Below are positions 51,920-60,757 of a stretch of 64,000 nucleotides of DNA, one piece after another. This DNA is from Holdemanella hominis. Lineage in GTDB: Bacteria > Bacillota_I > Bacilli_A > Erysipelotrichales > Erysipelotrichaceae. Position 1 is the first letter of the stretch. Every line of letters starts with the position of its first letter. The notes beneath the pieces are model-generated. The model ran no database searches, was not told where the DNA came from, and worked only from the letters and a program-made list of their open reading frames with translations. The stretch spans positions 1-64,000 of the forward strand of contig NZ_JACRWH010000002.1 of the NCBI RefSeq assembly GCF_014306155.1, in the 5' to 3' direction. A program made the translations under genes and the position numbers.

Positions 51920-52951
51920 TTATTCAGCTTTTGCAGCTTTAATTGATTCTACTAATAAAGGTAATACAGTTGCGCAATCTCCAACGAATCCCATGTTAGA
52001 AATATTGAAGATTTCTGCTTGAGGGTCACGGTTGATAGAGATGATCAAATCTGATTTATCCATACCTGCACAGTGTTGTACAGCTCCAGAAATACCGCAA
52101 GCAATATATAATGAAGGACGTACAGTCTTACCTGTTTGACCTACCTGACGATCTTTGTCTAAGAATCCATCTTCAACAACGGCACGTGTACAGCAAACTA
52201 CTCCACCTAATTCGTCAGCCACTTTTTGAAGTACATCTAAGCAGTTTTCAGCACCACGACCAGCACCTACTAAGATGTCAGCTTTTGTGATATCTACATC
52301 AGCTTTAACTTTTTCAATTACTTTTTCTACGAATACTTGAGGATCTGTTGTTCTCCAAGTTGGTGTAAATTCTTCAACTTCACCAGTACGAGTTGTATCT
52401 GCTGGAGCCAATTCGAATACTTTTGGTCGAATTGTAGCCATCTGTGGACGAGTATCTTTACATACGATTGTACCAAATAAGTTACCACCGAATGTAGGAC
52501 GAGTTACGTCTAATAATGATTCACCATTTTCTTTAGCATATTCTAAGTCTACTTCGATCTTAGTAGCATCTGCAGTTAGACCTACATTTAAACGAGCAGC
52601 TACACGTGGTGCTAAATCACGTCCTAATGGAGTGGCACCAGTTAACATTGAATCTGGTTTGTGAGCTAAAACAACTTGTGTTAAAGCATCAGCATAGAAT
52701 TGAGTTGAATAGTCTTTTAATAAAGCATCATCAACAACGATTACTTTATCAGCTCCATGACTAATAACTTCTTGAGCTTTTTCTTTTACATTTTCTCCAA
52801 GCAATACACCAACTACTTTGTATCCAAATTCAGGGATAGAAGCAACTAGTTTTCTTGCTTCTGAAATAAGTTCATAACTTACTTCTGCAATGTTTCCGTT
52901 TTCTTGTTCAACGAAAACGAAGATATCTTTAAATTCTTCAAATCGAGCCAT
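51920..52951 (-). CDS. etfA: Electron transfer flavoprotein, alpha subunit
   Basis: 343 residues. N-terminal domain, then the FAD-binding C-terminal domain with DILVGAGRGAENCLDVLQKV (about 206) and GQTGKTVRPSLYIACGISGA (about 270), typical EtfA. With EtfB and Bcd it couples crotonyl-CoA reduction to electron transfer, and in clostridia-type complexes bifurcates electrons from NADH to ferredoxin; that function is inferred from the gene set. 15 bp after etfB. Confidence 0.96.
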   Translation of the reverse strand: MARFEEFKDIFVFVEQENGNIAEVSYELISEARKLVASIPEFGYKVVGVLLGENVKEKAQEVISHGADKVIVVDDALLKDYSTQFYADALTQVVLAHKPDSMLTGATPLGRDLAPRVAARLNVGLTADATKIEVDLEYAKENGESLLDVTRPTFGGNLFGTIVCKDTRPQMATIRPKVFELAPADTTRTGEVEEFTPTWRTTDPQVFVEKVIEKVKADVDITKADILVGAGRGAENCLDVLQKVADELGGVVCCTRAVVEDGFLDKDRQVGQTGKTVRPSLYIACGISGAVQHCAGMDKSDLIISINRDPQAEIFNISNMGFVGDCATVLPLLVESIKAAKAE

Positions 52952-52966
52952 TCTACTTCATCCTCC

Positions 52967-53761
52967 CTACTTTGTAATGATTTGCTTTTCTTTCAAAGTC
53001 TTAGCAATCATATCTGCAGTTTCCTGCTCAGACAATGTGAATACTTCTGTTTTATCAGTAACGTCTTTTGTGAAAGTAGTTTTAACTGATGTAGGAGAAC
53101 CTTTGAAACCAACTGTTTCAGGATCAATTCCTAACTCAGCATTTGTTAAAACTTCAATCTTGTCTTCTTTACACAAGTCAACGATATTATCACATTGCAT
53201 GTAACGAGGTTTGTTCATTCCGGATAATGTTGTGATAACACATGGCAACTTAGCAGTTACGATTTGTTCAACATCTTCTAATGAACGTTTTACTGTGATT
53301 GAATCTTCTTTTACTTCTAAGATTTCATCTACGTAAGTAATTTGAGGAATATCCAAACGTTCAGCAGTTTGAGGTCCTACCTGAGCAGTATCACCATCGA
53401 TAGCTTGACGACCAGCGATAACTAAGTCGAATCCTACTTTTTTCAAAGCAGCAGCTAAAGCAATACTTGTAGCACATGTATCAGACCCACCTAATACACG
53501 GTCTGTTAATAAAACACCTTTGTCAGCACCCATAGCAACGCCTTCTTTTAACATTTCAGCAGCTTTAGGTAATCCCATTGTCATTACGACAACTTCAGTG
53601 TCAGGGTTTTTATCTTTTAATTCCAATGCAGCTTCCAAACCAGCTAAATCATCAGGGTTTGTGATTGCAGGAACACCGTCACGAATTAACGCACCCGTTT
53701 TTTTATCAACTGTAATTTCAGTTGAATCCGGAACTTGTTTTTCTAAAACAACGATTTTCAT
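52967..53761 (-). CDS. etfB: Electron transfer flavoprotein, beta subunit
   Basis: 264 residues. MKIVVLEKQVPDSTEITVDK start, AGRQAIDGDTAQVGPQTAER (about 121-140, the EtfB signature with the bifurcating-type flavin contact region), and KLPCVITTLSGMNKPRYMQC. Forms a heterodimer with EtfA. Positioned between bcd and etfA, the classical order bcd-etfB-etfA. Confidence 0.96.
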   Translation of the reverse strand: MKIVVLEKQVPDSTEITVDKKTGALIRDGVPAITNPDDLAGLEAALELKDKNPDTEVVVMTMGLPKAAEMLKEGVAMGADKGVLLTDRVLGGSDTCATSIALAAALKKVGFDLVIAGRQAIDGDTAQVGPQTAERLDIPQITYVDEILEVKEDSITVKRSLEDVEQIVTAKLPCVITTLSGMNKPRYMQCDNIVDLCKEDKIEVLTNAELGIDPETVGFKGSPTSVKTTFTKDVTDKTEVFTLSEQETADMIAKTLKEKQIITK

Positions 53762-53782
53762 TTTTCAACACCAATTCCTTTC

Positions 53783-54922
53783 TTACTTCAACATAGCGCC
53801 AGAGATAACCATACGTTGTACTTCTGAAGTACCTTCGTAGATTTCTGTAATCTTAGCATCTCTAAACATTCTTTCTACTGGTAAGTCACGAGTATATCCG
53901 TATCCACCTAACAATTGGATAGCCTTAGTTGTAACTTCCATTGCTGTTTCAGCAGCGAATAATTTTGCTTCAGCTGCTAATTGAGTATAAGGACGACCTT
54001 CTTGTTTAGCAGTAGCTGCAGAGTATACTAACCAACGAGCTGCATCAGTTTTTGTTTGCATATCAGCTAATTGGAATTGAGTGTTTTGGAATTTAGCGAT
54101 TGGACGACCAAATTGTTTACGTTGTTTTACATAAGCAACTGCTTCGTCGATAGCACCTTGAGCAATTCCTAATGCTTGAGCAGCGATACCAATACGTCCA
54201 CCATCAAGTGTCTGCATGGCAATCTTGAATCCCATACCTTCTTTTCCTAATAAGTTTTCTTTTGGAATACGTACATTATTGAAAATTAATTCACATGTAG
54301 CAGATCCACGAATACCTAATTTCTTTTCGTGAAGACCGAATGTGAATCCTGGAGTTCCTTTTTCAAGAATGAAAGCAGAAATTCCACGAGTTCCCTTTGT
54401 TTTGTCTGTCATGGCAAAAATTACATATACATCAGCTTCTCCAGCATTTGTAATGAAGATTTTTGTACCATTGATAACATATTCGTCACCATCTAATACA
54501 GCTGTTGTTTGTTGTCCAGCAGCATCTGTACCGGCATTTGGTTCAGTTAAACCAAAGGCAGCTAATTTCTTACCTGTACATAGATCAGTTAAGAATCTTT
54601 GTTTTTGTTCTTCAGTACCAAATTGAGCAATTGGCCAAGTACCTAATGAAGTGTGAGCTGATAAAACTACACCACTTGTTGCACATGTTTTAGACAATTC
54701 TTCAATTGCTAAAATGTAGCATAAATAATCTGCGCCAGCTCCTCCATATTCGCGAGAATAAGGAATACCAAGCATCTTAGCTTGACGCATCACTTCTACA
54801 GATTCCTTAGGGAATCTTTCGTTTTCGTCAACATCCGCTGCGTTTTCTTTTACTTCGTTTTGCGCAACTTCTCTGAACAACTTTTGCATCATTAATTGTT
54901 GTTCTGTTAAATTGAAATCCAT
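53783..54922 (-). CDS. bcd: Butyryl-CoA dehydrogenase
   Basis: 379 residues, acyl-CoA dehydrogenase fold. AAFGLTEPNAGTDAAGQQTT (about 126-145) and IFITNAGEADVYVIFAMTDK are flavin-site segments; the catalytic base is the Glu of EIYEGTSEVQRMVISG near residue 364. It reduces crotonyl-CoA to butyryl-CoA using electrons from Etf. First gene of the minus-strand butyrate run, with a good promoter and a Rex box upstream. Confidence 0.96.
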   Translation of the reverse strand: MDFNLTEQQLMMQKLFREVAQNEVKENAADVDENERFPKESVEVMRQAKMLGIPYSREYGGAGADYLCYILAIEELSKTCATSGVVLSAHTSLGTWPIAQFGTEEQKQRFLTDLCTGKKLAAFGLTEPNAGTDAAGQQTTAVLDGDEYVINGTKIFITNAGEADVYVIFAMTDKTKGTRGISAFILEKGTPGFTFGLHEKKLGIRGSATCELIFNNVRIPKENLLGKEGMGFKIAMQTLDGGRIGIAAQALGIAQGAIDEAVAYVKQRKQFGRPIAKFQNTQFQLADMQTKTDAARWLVYSAATAKQEGRPYTQLAAEAKLFAAETAMEVTTKAIQLLGGYGYTRDLPVERMFRDAKITEIYEGTSEVQRMVISGAMLK

Positions 54923-55012
54923 AAATGAAGTTCTCCTTTCCAGTTTTCTTGAACTATTCGAATTAGGACATCGATAGCATGAGAAAGTATGTTAAACTTT
55001 TCACACAGTCAT

Positions 55013-55041
55013 ATTCTACATACTTTTTTGAGTGTCGTCAA
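55013..55041 (-). promoter_or_regulatory. bcd operon promoter
   Basis: On the minus strand TTGACG (55041-55036), 17-bp spacer, TAGAAT (55018-55013). The Rex box lies immediately upstream of the -35. Confidence 0.75.
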
Positions 55042-55046
55042 TGATT

Positions 55047-55064
55047 TTGTTAATATTTTAACAA
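55047..55064. promoter_or_regulatory. Rex (redox repressor) operator
   Basis: TTGTTAATATTTTAACAA matches the consensus TTGTTAAnnnnTTAACAA at every fixed position. It lies between the divergent bcd and thiolase promoters. Rex senses NADH/NAD and represses fermentation genes, including thl-crt-bcd-etf-hbd, in clostridia. The rex gene is not in this window. Confidence 0.88.
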
Positions 55065-55134
55065 ATTGTTTTAAACACATATTCTTATTAATATATATAA
55101 AGTATTTTTAACATGTGAAAATATAAACAAGTGG

Positions 55135-55163
55135 TTGACATCCCCTATTTTAAGGACTAGACT
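55135..55163 (+). promoter_or_regulatory. Promoter of the first thiolase gene
   Basis: Consensus TTGACA (55135-55140), 17-bp spacer, TAGACT (55158-55163). The start codon is about 48 bp downstream. Confidence 0.78.
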
Positions 55164-55210
55164 AAGCATGTAAAGTAAATCTCGATTCAGAGTAGAAAGT
55201 AGGTATACAA

Positions 55211-56416
55211 ATGAGAAAAGCTTATATTGTTGCTGCGAAACGTAGTGCAATTGGTACTTTTTTAGGAAGTCTAACAGATGTTGATTTAGCAACTGTTGGG
55301 GCTACAGTTTTAAAAGAAACTATTAAACAAGCAAACATTGATCCAGCAAACTTGGATGAAGTTATTATTGGTAACGTAATCGCTGCAGGTTTAGGACAAA
55401 ACATTGCTCGTCACGTTGCATTCGATGCAGGTATTCCTGTTGAAGTATGTGCACAATCTATCAATATGTTATGTGGTTCAGGTTTGAAAGCCGTTATGGA
55501 AGCTACACTTCGTATTCAAGCTAACTTTGGTGACTTATATGTTGCTGGTGGTGTTGAATCTATGACACGTGCTCCATTCATGTTGAGCTACAAAAACCGT
55601 ACAGGAACTAAAATGGGAGACCAAAAATTAGTGGATGCTATGTTACATGATGGTTTAACAGATGCAATGTATGGAATTCACATGGGATGTACTGCAGATA
55701 ACATTGCTAAAAAATACAACATTTCACGTGAAGCACAAGATGAATTTGCATTTGCTTCTCAAGAAAAAGCTTTAGCTGCTATTGCTGCAGGTAAATTTAA
55801 AGACGAAATTGTTCCTATTACTTATAAAACTCGTAAAGGTGAAGTAATATTCGATACAGACGAACACCCTCGTAAAACAAGCTTAGAAAAATTAGCTAAA
55901 TTACGTCCAGCCTTCAACGCAGATGGAACTGTAACTGCAGGTAATGCTTCTGGTATCAATGATGGTGCTTCATTTACAATCGTTGCTAGTGAAGACGCTG
56001 TTAAGAAATATAACTTAACACCAATTGCTGAAGTTATCGGATTTGGACAAGGTGGAGTTGATCCACGAGTTATGGGATTAGGTCCTACTCCAGCTATCTT
56101 AAATGCATTAAAATATGCAGATCTAAAGATTGAAGATCTTGACTTAGTTGAATTGAATGAAGCATTTGCTGCTCAATCATTAGGTGTTATCCACGAATTA
56201 GAAGAAGCTACAGGTATGGATCGTGAAGCATTCTTAGCTAAGACAAACGTAAATGGTGGAGCCATTGCTTTAGGTCACCCAGTAGGTGCTAGTGGAAACC
56301 GTATCTTAGTTTCATTGTTATACGAAATGCAAAAACGTAAATCAAAAATTGGTCTTGCTTCCCTATGTATTGGTGGAGGACAAGGTGCCGCTGTTATCGT
56401 AAAAATGTGCGATTAA
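55211..56416 (+). CDS. thlA: Acetyl-CoA acetyltransferase (thiolase), first copy
   Basis: 401 residues. The acyl-enzyme Cys lies in SINMLCGSGLKAVMEA (about C89); the C-terminal GGAIALGHPVGASGNR (His) and LCIGGGQGAAVIV (second Cys) complete the thiolase site. Joins two acetyl-CoA to acetoacetyl-CoA, the entry step of butyrate synthesis. It is transcribed away from bcd, from a promoter beside the Rex box. Followed by two hairpins, then a second thiolase, about 55 percent similar by eye. Confidence 0.95.
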   Translation: MRKAYIVAAKRSAIGTFLGSLTDVDLATVGATVLKETIKQANIDPANLDEVIIGNVIAAGLGQNIARHVAFDAGIPVEVCAQSINMLCGSGLKAVMEATLRIQANFGDLYVAGGVESMTRAPFMLSYKNRTGTKMGDQKLVDAMLHDGLTDAMYGIHMGCTADNIAKKYNISREAQDEFAFASQEKALAAIAAGKFKDEIVPITYKTRKGEVIFDTDEHPRKTSLEKLAKLRPAFNADGTVTAGNASGINDGASFTIVASEDAVKKYNLTPIAEVIGFGQGGVDPRVMGLGPTPAILNALKYADLKIEDLDLVELNEAFAAQSLGVIHELEEATGMDREAFLAKTNVNGGAIALGHPVGASGNRILVSLLYEMQKRKSKIGLASLCIGGGQGAAVIVKMCD

Positions 56417-56421
56417 TCAAT

Positions 56422-56470
56422 AAGGAGACGTGTTCTCCTTATTTCTTTAAATTCACTTGTGAATTTTTTA
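56422..56470 (+). terminator. Two hairpins between the thiolase genes
   Basis: AAGGAGA (56422-56428) pairs with TCTCCTT (56434-56440), and 8 bp later AAATTCA (56449-56455) pairs with TGAATTT (56460-56466) followed by T. Tandem terminators probably isolate the two thiolase genes. Confidence 0.7.
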
Positions 56471-56551
56471 ATTTGTGATTGATTTTCATCATTCACTATG
56501 TTAAAGTTTAAAAGGTAAATGACTAATAGTCTTACATGGAGGAATATTAAT

Positions 56552-57736
56552 ATGACAAAAAAAGTAGTTTTAGCAGGTGCATGTCGTACTGCTATTGGTA
56601 AAATGGGTGGAGCTTTAAGTAACACTCCAGCTGCTGAATTAGGTTCTATTGTTATTAAAGAAGCATTGAACCGTGCAGGTGTTAAACCTGAACAAGTTGA
56701 CGAAGTATTAATGGGATGCGTTATCCAAGCTGCTCAAGGACAAAACGTTGCTCGTCAAGCTAGTATCAAAGCTGGTCTACCAATTGAAGTTCCTGCCGTA
56801 ACATTAAACGTTGTTTGTGGATCTGGTTTGAACTGTGTTAACCAAGCTGCTGCAATGATCATGGCTGGTCAAGCTGATATCGTTGTTGCTGGTGGTATGG
56901 AAAACATGTCAATGGCACCATATGCTATGACTAAAGCACGTTTCGGTTACCGTATGAACAACGCTACTATCGTTGATACAATGGTAAATGATGCATTAAC
57001 AGACGCATTCAACCACTACCACATGATGATCACTGCAGAAAACATCTGTGATCGTTGGAATTTAACTCGTGAAGAATTAGATGAATTCTCAGCTAACTCT
57101 CAACAAAAAGCTGAAAAAGCAATGGCTGAACACAAATTCGATGATGAAATCGTACCAGTTCCAGTTAAAGTTAAAAAAGATATCGTTGAATTTAAAGTGG
57201 ATGAAGGACCTCGTCCAGGAACAACTGCTGAATCATTATCTAAATTACGTTGCTGCTCTGGTAAAGAAGGTGGAATGGTAACTGCTGGTAATGCTTCAGG
57301 AATCAATGATGGTGCTGCTGCAATCGTTGTTATGAGCGAAGAAAAAGCTAAAGAATTAGGTGTTACACCAATGGCTACTTGGGTACAAGGTGCATTAGCT
57401 GGTGTTGAACCAGAAGTAATGGGTATTGGACCGGTTGCTGCCACTCGTAAAGTTATGGAAAGAACTGGATTAACAGTTGATGATATGGACTTAATCGAAG
57501 CAAACGAAGCTTTCGCTGCACAATCAGTTGCTGTTGCTAGAGACTTAGGATTCGATATGAGCAAAGTTAACGTTAACGGTGGCGCCGTTGCATTAGGACA
57601 CCCTGTTGGAGCTAGTGGATGCCGTATCCTAGTTACTTTACTTCACGAAATGCAAAAACGTGATGCTAAGAAAGGTTTAGCTACACTTTGCATCGGTGGT
57701 GGTATGGGTTGTGCGACTATCGTAGAACGTGACTAA
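56552..57736 (+). CDS. thlB: Acetyl-CoA acetyltransferase (thiolase), second copy
   Basis: 394 residues from the ATG at 56552 (GGAGG 8 nt upstream; an upstream in-frame start lacks a site). NVVCGSGLNCVNQAAAMIMA holds the nucleophile Cys (about 89); GGAVALGHPVGASGCRILVT and LCIGGGMGCATIVE complete the site. Compared with the first copy it keeps the extra Cys/Gly residues of clostridial ThlA-type enzymes. Two thiolases may differ in expression or chain-length preference. Ends at a strong terminator. Confidence 0.95.
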   Translation: MTKKVVLAGACRTAIGKMGGALSNTPAAELGSIVIKEALNRAGVKPEQVDEVLMGCVIQAAQGQNVARQASIKAGLPIEVPAVTLNVVCGSGLNCVNQAAAMIMAGQADIVVAGGMENMSMAPYAMTKARFGYRMNNATIVDTMVNDALTDAFNHYHMMITAENICDRWNLTREELDEFSANSQQKAEKAMAEHKFDDEIVPVPVKVKKDIVEFKVDEGPRPGTTAESLSKLRCCSGKEGGMVTAGNASGINDGAAAIVVMSEEKAKELGVTPMATWVQGALAGVEPEVMGIGPVAATRKVMERTGLTVDDMDLIEANEAFAAQSVAVARDLGFDMSKVNVNGGAVALGHPVGASGCRILVTLLHEMQKRDAKKGLATLCIGGGMGCATIVERD

Positions 57737-57764
57737 TTTAAATCAATAATAACTAACTACTCCT

Positions 57765-57799
57765 AAAAAGAGATTCAGACAAAACTGAATCTCTTTTTT
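57765..57799 (+). terminator. Terminator after the second thiolase
   Basis: AAAAGAGATTCAG (57766-57778) pairs with CTGAATCTCTTTT (57785-57797) around ACAAAA, with T-rich tail. Confidence 0.92.
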
Positions 57800-57846
57800 C
57801 ATTGTTTTAACAATTTTACTGCTATAATCTATATGAAGGAGTAACT

Positions 57847-57993
57847 ATGAAATATAATCTACATCAAATACTATTTATTATCGCAGGCATTGCATTTATT
57901 ATTACCTACCTGTTGTCAAAGAACATCACCTACATACCCTTAGGCATTTGTTTCTTTATACTATCAAGTCAAAATAAAAGAGAAGACCGTTAA
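57847..57993 (+). CDS. 48-residue membrane protein, unknown function
   Basis: Starts MKYNLHQILFIIAGIAFIIT and ends SSQNKREDR. Two hydrophobic segments (about 8-23 and 29-41) with a short NIT turn between, so probably a helical hairpin in the membrane. GAAGGAG is 6 nt upstream of the ATG and TGCTATAAT (extended -10) about 16 bp further up, which supports a real gene. The stop overlaps a bidirectional terminator. No family recognised. Confidence 0.65.
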   Translation: MKYNLHQILFIIAGIAFIITYLLSKNITYIPLGICFFILSSQNKREDR

Positions 57994-58007
57994 GTCTTCT
58001 CTATTTT
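57979..58007. terminator. Bidirectional terminator between the small membrane gene and rbfA
   Basis: AGAGAAGAC (57979-57987) and GTCTTCTCT (57994-58002) pair around CGTTAA; T-runs follow on both strands. Ends the nus operon on the minus strand. Confidence 0.88.
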
Positions 58008-58339
58008 TCGATTTCCTTTAAGATGTTTTCAATCTTATTTCCCTGTTCAAGACTTGTATCTTGAATAAAGATCAATTCTGGCATCTTACGAATCTTAATT
58101 TTTTTTGCAACTTGAGAACGAATAAAACCTTTTGATTGATTTAAAACACGCATACCTGCATCGTTACGACCTTGTTTCCCAAGGAATGTAACATAGACTT
58201 TGGCTTGTGATAAATCATTTGTACACTGTACATCCGTTATCGTACAAAAACCTAAATTTGGATTTTTCAATTCAAATTGAAGAATATGTGAAATCTCTCT
58301 TTGAATTGTCATTTCCATACGTTCTGTTTTTAATGACAT
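58001..58339 (-). CDS. rbfA: Ribosome-binding factor A
   Basis: 112 residues, KH-like fold. SLKTERMEMTIQREISHILQ start and VYVTFLGKQGRNDAGMRVLN (about 48-67) with MPELIFIQDTSLEQGNKIE are the RbfA signatures. Helps 16S 5' end maturation. Last gene of rimP-nusA-ylxR-ylxQ-infB-rbfA, 1 bp after infB. Confidence 0.96.
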   Translation of the reverse strand: MSLKTERMEMTIQREISHILQFELKNPNLGFCTITDVQCTNDLSQAKVYVTFLGKQGRNDAGMRVLNQSKGFIRSQVAKKIKIRKMPELIFIQDTSLEQGNKIENILKEIEK

Positions 58340-58340
58340 A

Positions 58341-60194
58341 CTATTCTTCCACTTCCTGATCTTCGAAGCCTTCTATAATATCTCCCACTTTAATATCATT
58401 AAAGTTTTCGATTGTCATACCACATTCGTAACCATTTATAACTTCCTTAACATCATTGTCGAAACGACGTAATGATCCAAGTTTTCCTGTATAGATAACA
58501 ATACCTTCACGAATCAAACGAACTTTACAGTCACGTTTCATCTTACCATCCATAACCATACATCCGGCAATTGTACCAATCTTACTTACCTTATAGATCT
58601 GACGAACATCCGCCTGACCAATGACAACTTCTTCATATACTGGTGCAAGCATACCCTTCATAGCAGCCTGTAATTCTTCAAGAGCCTTATAGATGATGTT
58701 GTGTAAACGGATTTCCACGCCTTCTTCTTCGGCTTTTTTACGAATAGCTGCACTAGGACGAATGTTGAATCCATAAATAATCGCATTTGAAGCACTTGCC
58801 AATAAGATATCTGATTCTGTAATAGTACCTACAGTTGAACGGATGACATTGATACGAACATTTCCATCAACTTCTAGCTTTTCCATACTTGCCTTTAAAG
58901 CTTCCGCAGAACCTTGAACATCGGCTTTGATCAAGACATTGATTTCTTGAACATCACCCTCATCAATTTTCTTAGCCAAATCTTCTAAAGACATAGCACT
59001 TGATGAATTACGTTCTTTTTCAATTTGTTTATCCAAACGATGACCCGCGATTTCAGCAGCCTTCTTATAGCTATCATAAGACATGAATACATCACCAGCT
59101 CTAGGAACTTCATTTAAACCAATGATTTCAACTGGACAACTTGGTTCAGCATGTTTGATTTCCATACCACGATCGTTTGTCATTTTACGAACACGACCAT
59201 AACTAGTACCAACTACAACACTATCTCCCGTTTGTAATGTACCACGCTGAACTAATAATGTCGCAACTGGTCCACGACCTTTATCCAACTTGGCTTCAAT
59301 TACTGTACCAGAAGCATTTGTATCTGGATTTGCTTTTAATTCTTGCATATCTGCCACTAACAACATTGTTTCCAACAATTCTGGAACACCTGTTCCCTTT
59401 TTAGCAGAAACTTGAGTAAAGATTGTATCTCCACCCCATTCTTCAGGCATAATTCCTAGTTCACTCATTTCAGACATGATACGATCTGGATTTGCGCCTG
59501 GCTTATCAATTTTATTTACCGCAACTACAATTGGAACACCCGCTGCTTTAGCATGGTCTACTGCTTCTTTTGTCTGAGGCATGACACCATCATCTGCTGC
59601 AACAACGATAATAACGATATCAGTTACTTCAGCACCACGAGCACGCATAGCTGTAAATGCTTCGTGACCTGGAGTATCTAAGAATGTTACCTTTCTTCCC
59701 TTTAAGGATACTTGGTACGCACCAATGTGCTGTGTAATACCACCAAATTCTCCTTCTGTAACATTCGCTTTACGAATTGTATCCAATAATGTTGTTTTAC
59801 CATGGTCAACGTGACCCATGATTGTGACAACAGGAGGACGAGACACTAGTTTTGATTCATCTTCTTCCACATTTTGAAGTTGTTCTTCAATATCATCTTC
59901 GTCAACAACAACCTCTTTATGTACTTCCACATTGAAGTTCATACAGATCAATTCAATATCCTCATCTGACAATACTGTATTGATTGTTGACATATTTCCC
60001 ATCATAAATAAGAATTTAATGATTTCAGAACTATTTTTGTGAAGCAATTGTGCTAACTGACCTACAGTAATCGCATCACTATATGTGATTTCCTTTACTA
60101 CTTCTTCCTTTTTAGGTGCATTAGACTGATACGAACTCTTATGCCCTTTTCGATTTGGTTTCTTTTTGTTTTTATTGTTGTTGTTATAAGCCAT
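58341..60194 (-). CDS. infB: Translation initiation factor IF-2
   Basis: 617 residues, a short IF-2 typical of Firmicutes with reduced N-terminus. A basic N-terminal stretch (KNKKKPNRKGHKS) precedes the IF2_N helix region (about 40-90); G domain with GHVDHGKTTLLD (G1, about 127-138), DTPGHEAFTAMRARG (G3) and NKIDKPGANPDRI (G4), then domains II-IV ending EGMTIENFNDIKVGD-like (here CGMTIENFNDIKVGDIIEG). Positions initiator tRNA on 30S. 8 bp after ylxQ. Confidence 0.97.
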   Translation of the reverse strand: MAYNNNNKNKKKPNRKGHKSSYQSNAPKKEEVVKEITYSDAITVGQLAQLLHKNSSEIIKFLFMMGNMSTINTVLSDEDIELICMNFNVEVHKEVVVDEDDIEEQLQNVEEDESKLVSRPPVVTIMGHVDHGKTTLLDTIRKANVTEGEFGGITQHIGAYQVSLKGRKVTFLDTPGHEAFTAMRARGAEVTDIVIIVVAADDGVMPQTKEAVDHAKAAGVPIVVAVNKIDKPGANPDRIMSEMSELGIMPEEWGGDTIFTQVSAKKGTGVPELLETMLLVADMQELKANPDTNASGTVIEAKLDKGRGPVATLLVQRGTLQTGDSVVVGTSYGRVRKMTNDRGMEIKHAEPSCPVEIIGLNEVPRAGDVFMSYDSYKKAAEIAGHRLDKQIEKERNSSSAMSLEDLAKKIDEGDVQEINVLIKADVQGSAEALKASMEKLEVDGNVRINVIRSTVGTITESDILLASASNAIIYGFNIRPSAAIRKKAEEEGVEIRLHNIIYKALEELQAAMKGMLAPVYEEVVIGQADVRQIYKVSKIGTIAGCMVMDGKMKRDCKVRLIREGIVIYTGKLGSLRRFDNDVKEVINGYECGMTIENFNDIKVGDIIEGFEDQEVEE

Positions 60195-60202
60195 CGAATC
60201 AC

Positions 60203-60493
60203 CTAACCTTTCATCTTTTCGATAATCGCTTTGGCAAAGCCATTATCTACAATCGCAATAGCACTCATCTTTTTATAAGAAACATCATCTAATACAGATG
60301 GTTCTACCACTATATACGGCACATTGTAATATGTGCATTTATCCTGAATCTTCTTCATACGGTTTTGTCCGCATAAAGAAGATACAAGTACAAGTTTTGC
60401 TTGAGATTTTTGAATACTAACAAGTAAAGAATCACCCTTTGCTACTTTACCAGCACGATAAGCTAGCTGTATCAAATTCGTAACTTTATTCAT
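60203..60493 (-). CDS. ylxQ: L7Ae-family ribosomal/K-turn protein YlxQ
   Basis: 96 residues. LIQLAYRAGKVAKGDSLLVS (7-26) and KLVLVSSLCGQNRMKKIQDK resemble the L7Ae/YbxF kink-turn-binding family. The position between ylxR and infB is diagnostic. Overlaps ylxR by 8 bp. Confidence 0.92.
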   Translation of the reverse strand: MNKVTNLIQLAYRAGKVAKGDSLLVSIQKSQAKLVLVSSLCGQNRMKKIQDKCTYYNVPYIVVEPSVLDDVSYKKMSAIAIVDNGFAKAIIEKMKG

Positions 60494-60746
60494 TGGTAAT
60501 GATTGCTTCTAATTCCTGATATACTTCATCAGGAATTTCAGTTTCTAAAGCCCTTTGTAAAGCCTTATTCTTTTTGGCAAGAGCCAACGTTTCTAAGCTT
60601 TTAGAAATATAAGCCCCATGCCCATTCTTTTTACCTGTCAAATCGATCTCAATTGTTTGTTCAGGTGTACGTACCACACGAATCAAATCCTTTTTTGGGA
60701 AACGTTCTTGTGTTACGACACATTTTCGCATTGGAATCTTACGCAT
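60486..60746 (-). CDS. ylxR: YlxR / RnpM RNA-binding protein
   Basis: 86 residues. MRKIPMRKCVVTQERFPKKD and the GHGAYISKSLETLALAKKNK segment are the DUF448 YlxR signature. Family knowledge: B. subtilis YlxR (RnpM) binds RNase P RNA and modulates its activity. Between nusA and ylxQ as usual. Confidence 0.94.
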   Translation of the reverse strand: MRKIPMRKCVVTQERFPKKDLIRVVRTPEQTIEIDLTGKKNGHGAYISKSLETLALAKKNKALQRALETEIPDEVYQELEAIITNE

Positions 60747-60757
60747 TAAACAAACTC

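Noticed and set aside
56505..56520. Second Rex-like box before the second thiolase
   Set aside because: Only one half-site (ATGTTAAA) is good; the other half does not match, so not called.
48616..57736. Butyrate cluster as horizontally acquired island
   Set aside because: Codon use, ribosome binding sites and terminators look like the neighbouring housekeeping genes, and no mobile-element ends flank it.
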